Shown: positions 5,726 through 10,218 of the stretch, piece after piece
Layout: the number at the start of each line of letters is the position of its first letter
Numbering within the stretch: position 1 is the stretch's first letter
Assembly: GCA_050010595.1 (NCBI GenBank)
Contig: JBEKKS010000025.1
Location: 1 to 10,218, forward strand
Reading direction: 5' to 3'
DNA: 10,218 bases
Origin: Palsa-513 sp050010595
GTDB lineage: Bacteria; Actinomycetota; Thermoleophilia; Solirubrobacterales; Solirubrobacteraceae
Made by a program: the position numbers and the translations under genes
Notes under the pieces: generated by a model
Seen by the model: only the letters and a program-made list of their open reading frames with translations
The model's database searches: none
Told to the model about the DNA's origin: nothing

Positions 5726-7930
5726 ATGGCCGGGCGTAAAGCAGCGAGGCTCTGGTGTGCGGCGCGCTACGCGCTCAGCTTCGGGTTCGCGCTCGTTGTG
5801 GCAGAGTTGGCGCTGCCGGCGAGCGCTGCGGCCCAGTTCAGCGAGCGCTCGCCTCTGACCGGCTATGGCTGTCCAGCGCCGACCGCGTTCGATCCCGGTG
5901 GGGGCGGGCGAGCCGCGGCACTCTACTTTGGCGACGACTGTCTCAGCGAGGCCAAAGGCGTTAGCTCGAGTCTCTACGCCGTCCAGACCTCAGGATCGGC
6001 CGACACGTCTTTCGGCGGCGGCGATGTGTCGAGCTTCGACTACGGGGAGGCGACAGAGTGCTTTGACGATCTCGCCGGTGCGGCCGTCGATCCTGCGACG
6101 GGCCAGGTGTACGTGTCCGACGCCGAGAGCGGCGTGAGCGCCCTGTTCGACTTCAGCGACACCGCCACGGACCTCGCCCAGCTTGGGACGCCATGCGATG
6201 GGAGCTACTCGGGCGGCTCGCTCGCGGAGCCGCAAGGGCTCGCGATCTACGACGGCAACATCTACATCGCCGGCGGCGGCAAGCTGCTCTTCACGCCGCT
6301 CGGTCTCGGTTCGGCGGTCGAGAGTCAGTTCCCGCTCGCTCCCGCCGACTCGAACCCGATCGCGATCGCGATCGACTCCGGTAGCGGCGACATGTTCGTC
6401 CTCGACAACAACGGAACCGTTTACGAGTACAACGCGTCCGGGAGCTACATCGGCGTCTTTGCGACCGGGTTCGGTGCGGCTGCCTTCAACGACCCGACGG
6501 CGGTCGCGGTCGATCCCGTCGCGCATGTCGTCTACGTCGCCGACGCCGGCACGGGGACCGTCGACACCTTCTCCGAGACGACCGGCGCAGCGCTGCTGCA
6601 GACGCCTGTCGTATCTGGTGAGGATCCCTACGGGATCGCGCTCGACACGAGCAATCACGTGCTCTACGTCGCCGACGAGAGCGTGACCGACGGCGACGTC
6701 AACATCGATGGCGGGATCGTCCAGTCCTTCTCCTACACGCCGGCGCCTAGCTGCAGCGCTGGCTCAGCCAGCACGAAGGGCGGTGTTGCCAGCTCACTTA
6801 CGCTCTCGTGTGTCGACCAGGCCGGCGCGAGCATCACCTATGCCGTCGCGTCCAGCCCCGCACACGGCACCCTCAGCGGCTTCAACCCCGCGACCGGCGC
6901 AGTGACCTACACGCCGGACCCGGGCTTCGACGGCAGCGACACGTTCACCTACACCGGCAGCAGCGTCGACGGCGAGAGCGACCCGACGACGGTGACGGTC
7001 AACGTGACCGGCCCGACGTGTTCCCCGGAAACGCTGCAGACGCCATACCAGCAGCCGATCGCAATCCAGCTCGCCTGCTCTGACAGCGCGAGCCCGGTGA
7101 CGGCCTACACGATCATCGACGAGCCAACTCTCGGCAAGCTGAACGCGCCCAGCGCGACCGGCACGCTGACCTACACGCCGAACGGCATCTCGGTCGGGAT
7201 CGACAGCGTCACCTTCGAGGCAACCGACGCCGCCGGCCAGACGAGCGTGCCGCAAACGATCACGATCTACGTCGGCACCGCACTGCCGCCCCCCGTCCAG
7301 GGGCAGTCGGCGAACATCTACTTCGCTTACGGCGACGTCACCATCCTGCTTCCCGGCCAGACGACACCGATCCCGCTGACCGGGGGCTTCCAGGCGCCGC
7401 TCGGTTCGGTCGTCAACGCCGCGAACGGCGGCGCCGGCGTGTTCGTCGAGGACAACGGCCAGGAACAGGGCGCAAACTTCTGGAACGGCGACTACAAGCT
7501 GACCCAGCAGGGCGACCCGCAAACGGACCTCTACCTGCTGGGCGGCAAGATCCCGAAGGTGCGTTGCGCGATCCATCCGCACTCGTTCTCGGGCCCGTTC
7601 ACGCTCGGTCAGGCACAGTCGCTCGGCGGGCAGCGCCTGTCGACGCTGTCGCTGTTCGGGAAGAGGTTCCACGAGTCGGGTAAGCCCTCGCGCCAGCTCT
7701 GGGGAAGCGGGCACGGCGACTTCACGACGGTCGGCAACGGCAGCTCAGCCAGCGTGCGCGGGACCGAGTGGGCGATCTTCGACTACCCGGACGGCACGCT
7801 GACATTCGACTACACCGACAGCGTCTCGGTCTACGACTTCCATCGCCACAAGCACATCCTGATCACCGCCGGGCATTACTACTTCGCGGCGATCGGCGGC
7901 CTGCCGCCCTGCTCGAAGCGCAGCGGCTAG
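5726..7930 (+). CDS. Secreted NHL-propeller / Ig-like protein with FecR-like C-terminal module
   Basis: This 734-residue protein has unknown function but clear modules. Residues 1-36 form a signal peptide: basic start (MAGRKAARLW), hydrophobic core and an LPASAAAQ cleavage region. About 120-340 hold roughly five NHL-like propeller strands, each with a xVYVxD-type core, for example VDPATGQVYVSD, IDSGSGDMFVLD, VDPVAHVVYVAD and LDTSNHVLYVAD. About 342-430 and 431-516 are two Ig/cadherin-like domains with the tandem-repeat signature GAVTYTPDPGFDGSDTFTY and a second, diverged TLTYTP copy; each starts with a Cys pair. About 525-725 resemble a FecR-like beta domain (YGDVTILLPGQTTPIPLTGG, GSVVNAANGGAGV, LWGSGHGDFTTVGNGSSASVRGTEWAIF, ITAGHYYFAA). 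I recall similar modules at the C-termini of secreted Thermoleophilia proteins. No LPXTG or transmembrane anchor follows. It has its own promoter-like site and overlaps the convergent gene by 4 bases. Confidence 0.87.
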   Translation: MAGRKAARLWCAARYALSFGFALVVAELALPASAAAQFSERSPLTGYGCPAPTAFDPGGGGRAAALYFGDDCLSEAKGVSSSLYAVQTSGSADTSFGGGDVSSFDYGEATECFDDLAGAAVDPATGQVYVSDAESGVSALFDFSDTATDLAQLGTPCDGSYSGGSLAEPQGLAIYDGNIYIAGGGKLLFTPLGLGSAVESQFPLAPADSNPIAIAIDSGSGDMFVLDNNGTVYEYNASGSYIGVFATGFGAAAFNDPTAVAVDPVAHVVYVADAGTGTVDTFSETTGAALLQTPVVSGEDPYGIALDTSNHVLYVADESVTDGDVNIDGGIVQSFSYTPAPSCSAGSASTKGGVASSLTLSCVDQAGASITYAVASSPAHGTLSGFNPATGAVTYTPDPGFDGSDTFTYTGSSVDGESDPTTVTVNVTGPTCSPETLQTPYQQPIAIQLACSDSASPVTAYTIIDEPTLGKLNAPSATGTLTYTPNGISVGIDSVTFEATDAAGQTSVPQTITIYVGTALPPPVQGQSANIYFAYGDVTILLPGQTTPIPLTGGFQAPLGSVVNAANGGAGVFVEDNGQEQGANFWNGDYKLTQQGDPQTDLYLLGGKIPKVRCAIHPHSFSGPFTLGQAQSLGGQRLSTLSLFGKRFHESGKPSRQLWGSGHGDFTTVGNGSSASVRGTEWAIFDYPDGTLTFDYTDSVSVYDFHRHKHILITAGHYYFAAIGGLPPCSKRSG

Positions 7931-10218
7931 CGCTTCCTGGCGGTCGCGAGCACCACCGTCAACGTCTGCGCACGCGGGCTACCGCCGGTCGGCGTGAACG
8001 TCACGACGACGCTGGCGCGCAGGCCCTCGTGGTGCTTGAGTGCGTGCGCGAGCGCGGCGATCGCCTTCCCGCTGAGCGTCAGCGTTGTGGTCGTCGTGCC
8101 GGCCGTCACCTCGAGGCTGCGCGGCGCCGTTGCGTCGCTCGATGAGAGCTCCAGCGCCCCAGCGGCGGGCAGCTCGACCGTCACCTTGATCGAGTCGTGC
8201 TTGAAGCTGTGAGCGAGGATCGTGAACGCGTTACTCGGGGCGGCAACGCTCGCGGTGCTCGGCGGCGTGCTCGGCGCTGGCGCTGTGGCGGCGAGCGTGA
8301 AGCAGCTATCGCTCGTTGGGTCGCTCGCCCCGGAGTAGTTGCCGTCGCCGCCGTAGACCGCGTAGAAGCAGTAGGTGCCGGGTGTGTTCGGCGTGAAGTA
8401 CGGCGAGCTGGCGCTCGAGGTCAGGCCGCCACCGACCGTGAGGCTGACAGGGCTGCCGAGCTGGCTGGCGGTCGACGAGCACGAGCCGGCGCCGGGACCG
8501 CAGACATAGAAGCTGACGCTGCCGGTCGGGGCGCCACTGGCCGCATTGCCGGTGACGGTCACGTTGTCGTCGTCTGACTCGCCGGACTGGATCGTCCCGT
8601 AGGTGGGCGCCGATGCGGTCGCGCTAGGGCCCTGCGTGACCGCGAAGCACTGGTCGGAGCTCCCGTCGCTCGATCCGCTGTAGTTGTTGTCGCCTGAATA
8701 GACGGCGCGCAGGCAGTAGGTGCCGGGACCGTCCGTTGCCAGGTAGGCGCTCGAGGTCGCCGTCGCGGTCCCGCCGCTGCCGGCCACGAGGTCGGTGATG
8801 CTCATCTGCGTGCCGCCGCTCGAGCATGGGTTGGTGCCCGGCGTACAGGCGTAGAACGTGACAGAGCCGCTCGGCGCTCCGGTAACAGCGTTGCCGCTCA
8901 CTGTGACGTCGTCGGTGAGCGTGCTGCCGAGCGACACGCTCGTGCTCGAGGTGTGAGCCAGCGTGGTTGCTCCAGCCTGCGTGACGGTGAAGCACTCGTG
9001 GGTCGATCCATCAACCGACGTGTCGTAGTTGTTGTCGCCCAGATATTCGGCGCGGAAGCAATAGGTACCGGGCCCTGAGGTCGGCGGGAAGGCGACCGAG
9101 GAGACATCGGCGGTGTCTGCGCCGGACGCGGTCAGATGCTCGTTCGGTCCGACCTGCGTGCCGCCACTTGCACAGGCGGTAATGCCGGCCGTCTCGACGC
9201 CGCACTCATAGAAAGCGACGTAGCCCGTGGGCGGTCCGCCGACGATGTTGCCGGTGACGACGACGCTGTCGGTCTCGCTCTGGCCGAGCGCGATGCTCGG
9301 GAGCGGCAGCGTCGAGATGCTCGCGCTGTGCGCGTCGGTCACGGTGAAGCCGCCGTCCGCATAGGCGATCGCGTAGTTGGGGTCGCTCAGCCCGTCGCAG
9401 CCCGAGATCGTCCCGCCGTAGATGCCGGCCGGCGTGGAGCCGGTGATGGTCGGCGCGGCCGTGCAGTCTTGGAGCAAGCCGGTGAGAACGCTCGCTGTCT
9501 GGCCGTTGACGAAGCCGTTGTAGGCGCTGATCTGGAAGCTCGGCGTGCCGCCGTAGACCTGCGTTCCGGTGACGGTGATGGTCAGCGGCGCCGGGTTGAT
9601 CGTCAGCGTCCCGGCCACATAGGTGATCGCGTAGTTCGGGTCGACAGCGCTCCCGCACGTCGTGTCGTAGCTGTCGGCAGGGCTCGCGGAGGTCGCGTTC
9701 GGCTGGCACGTCGCTTGGGTTTGGAGGTCGCCGGGGTCGTCGTTGTTGACGAAGCCGCTGTAGGTCGGGGTGATCGCCGGGACTGTTCCTCCGTAGAGGA
9801 TCGTGGCGCTCGAGGCGGTGATCTGAAGCGGGGCCGGGTCGATCGTGATGCTCTCGTTGTGGTAGAGGATCGTGTAGTTGGGGTCATAGGCCCCCGTGCA
9901 GATCGTCGGCAGCGTCGTGTTCGCCTCGCTCGTCGGAGCGGCTGTCGTGTAGCAGGTTGGCCCGGTCGTCAGCGAAGCCGCGTCGTCGGTGCTCTCAAAC
10001 CCGCTGTAGCTCGGGTTGACGGCGGGTGCCGCGCTGCCGTAGGTCATCGTCGAGCTCGTTGGCACCGCGCTGATCGTCAGTTGCGCAGGCGTCACCGTCA
10101 TCGTGCCGCTGTCGTAGCTGATCGTGTAGTTCGGGTCGCTCGCGCTCGAGCAGCTCGTGGCATAGGTCGCGACGGGGCTCGAGGAGGATGCGCCGGGTAG
10201 GCAGGTCGGTCCGGTCGT
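7927..10218 (-). CDS. Large secreted-type repeat protein with MBG and Ig-like domains, N-terminus outside window
   Basis: The visible 763 residues are the C-terminal part of a larger protein, because the frame remains open through base 10218. Bases 10218-9331 encode one partial and three complete MBG-type repeats of 81-86 residues, with YG near the start, a YxGF core, two cysteines and a DPNYxIxY ending. Bases 9330-8287 encode three Ig-like repeats of 115-118 residues with GxVxFYxC and GTYCxxAxYxGDxNY motifs. After a Pro/Ser/Thr linker, bases 8286-7930 encode a beta-rich terminal domain (NAFTILAHSFKHDSIKVTVELP through VVLATARKR). There is no sortase motif or membrane anchor at the end. An internal ATG at 10101 falls inside a repeat and is not the start. 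Such architectures occur in cell-surface adhesins and matrix proteins, so an extracellular binding or scaffold role is inferred, with no ligand known. The TAG stop overlaps the convergent neighbour's stop. Confidence 0.85.
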   Translation of the reverse strand, partial: TTGPTCLPGASSSSPVATYATSCSSASDPNYTISYDSGTMTVTPAQLTISAVPTSSTMTYGSAAPAVNPSYSGFESTDDAASLTTGPTCYTTAAPTSEANTTLPTICTGAYDPNYTILYHNESITIDPAPLQITASSATILYGGTVPAITPTYSGFVNNDDPGDLQTQATCQPNATSASPADSYDTTCGSAVDPNYAITYVAGTLTINPAPLTITVTGTQVYGGTPSFQISAYNGFVNGQTASVLTGLLQDCTAAPTITGSTPAGIYGGTISGCDGLSDPNYAIAYADGGFTVTDAHSASISTLPLPSIALGQSETDSVVVTGNIVGGPPTGYVAFYECGVETAGITACASGGTQVGPNEHLTASGADTADVSSVAFPPTSGPGTYCFRAEYLGDNNYDTSVDGSTHECFTVTQAGATTLAHTSSTSVSLGSTLTDDVTVSGNAVTGAPSGSVTFYACTPGTNPCSSGGTQMSITDLVAGSGGTATATSSAYLATDGPGTYCLRAVYSGDNNYSGSSDGSSDQCFAVTQGPSATASAPTYGTIQSGESDDDNVTVTGNAASGAPTGSVSFYVCGPGAGSCSSTASQLGSPVSLTVGGGLTSSASSPYFTPNTPGTYCFYAVYGGDGNYSGASDPTSDSCFTLAATAPAPSTPPSTASVAAPSNAFTILAHSFKHDSIKVTVELPAAGALELSSSDATAPRSLEVTAGTTTTTLTLSGKAIAALAHALKHHEGLRASVVVTFTPTGGSPRAQTLTVVLATARKR
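8287..9330 (-). repeat. Three tandem Ig-like repeats with four cysteines each
   Basis: The units lie at 9330-8977 (118 residues), 8976-8632 (115) and 8631-8287 (115). Shared elements in order are an SxxLGxxxxDxVxVxGN strand, a GA/PPxGxVxFYxC strand, a second Cys in a short insert, GPGTYCxRAxYxGDxNY, and a final xxCFxVTQ. Every unit keeps four cysteines at matching places, which suggests two disulfides per domain. The two C-terminal units are closer to each other in length and spacing than to the first. Confidence 0.85.
9331..10218 (-). repeat. Tandem MBG-type repeats (one partial, three complete)
   Basis: Complete units lie at 10083-9832 (84 residues), 9831-9589 (81) and 9588-9331 (86). The end of another unit occupies 10218-10084. 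The DPNY motif recurs at 10137-10126, 9885-9874, 9642-9631 and 9384-9373, steps of 252, 243 and 258 bases. Each unit ends with a GTxTIxPA-like strand and carries two cysteines. More units probably lie beyond the window edge. Confidence 0.85.

Noticed and set aside
6794..7714. Long minus-strand open frame of 306 codons inside the propeller/FecR gene
   Set aside because: Its composition (Arg/Val/Leu/Asp repeats) is that of a shadow frame, with no motif or ribosome binding site. The + strand frame has clear NHL, Ig-like and FecR-like features.
10099..10101. ATG as the start of the minus-strand repeat protein
   Set aside because: The frame continues open to the window edge, and the upstream 39 codons encode the matching end of another MBG repeat (DPNYTISYDSGT). 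The true start therefore lies outside.
9136..10200. Long + strand open frame of 354 codons antisense to the repeat protein
   Set aside because: It is extremely Arg/Val/Asp-rich with no recognisable domain and mirrors the repeat protein's codon pattern. In GC-rich DNA such antisense frames stay open by chance. The minus-strand frame has clear MBG/Ig repeats.
9331..10218. CRISPR-like or mobile-element repeats
   Set aside because: The periodicity is 243-258 bases and in frame, with protein-level conservation and diverged DNA. These are coding domain repeats, not a CRISPR array or insertion sequence.

Overview
This is a GC-rich, densely packed bacterial window with frequent GTG starts. The order obgE-proB-proA-nadD-rsfS is a familiar high-GC Gram-positive housekeeping block. 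A DUF2630-type small protein and a C-terminal FecR-like module, which I remember from Solirubrobacter/Conexibacter-like genomes, make a deep-branching actinobacterium of class Thermoleophilia the best guess. That placement is inference; the window holds no rRNA or other decisive marker.

Region 1 (1-3982, + strand) is the housekeeping block. It holds the 3' part of the Obg GTPase (ribosome assembly), proB and proA (the first two steps of proline synthesis), nadD (NAD synthesis) and rsfS (ribosome silencing factor). From proA onward the genes are tightly coupled: proA/nadD and nadD/rsfS each overlap by 4 bases. nadD best fits a rare CTG start. A perfect 7-bp GC hairpin at 4080-4096 separates this block from the convergent gene that follows.

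Region 2 (4106-5614) holds a small DUF2630-like coiled protein on the minus strand and, divergently, a secreted L,D-transpeptidase with a peptidoglycan-binding domain. A small four-helix membrane protein of the DUF3307 type comes next. The 59-base divergent spacer carries a -10-like box 6 bases before each ATG and no Shine-Dalgarno sequence, which suggests leaderless mRNAs in both directions.

Region 3 (5616-10218) is the accessory part. A hairpin, a promoter-like pair and a strong ribosome binding site precede a 734-residue secreted protein. It is built from NHL-like propeller repeats, two Ig/cadherin-like domains and a FecR-like C-terminal module. It converges on a large secreted protein, cut by the window edge, made of MBG-type repeats followed by three four-cysteine Ig-like repeats and a C-terminal beta-rich domain. 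The two genes share a palindromic CTAG that holds both stop codons. They look like envelope or surface proteins. I see no defence system, mobile element, CRISPR array, tRNA or rRNA. The most unusual material is this convergent pair and the non-standard translation starts.
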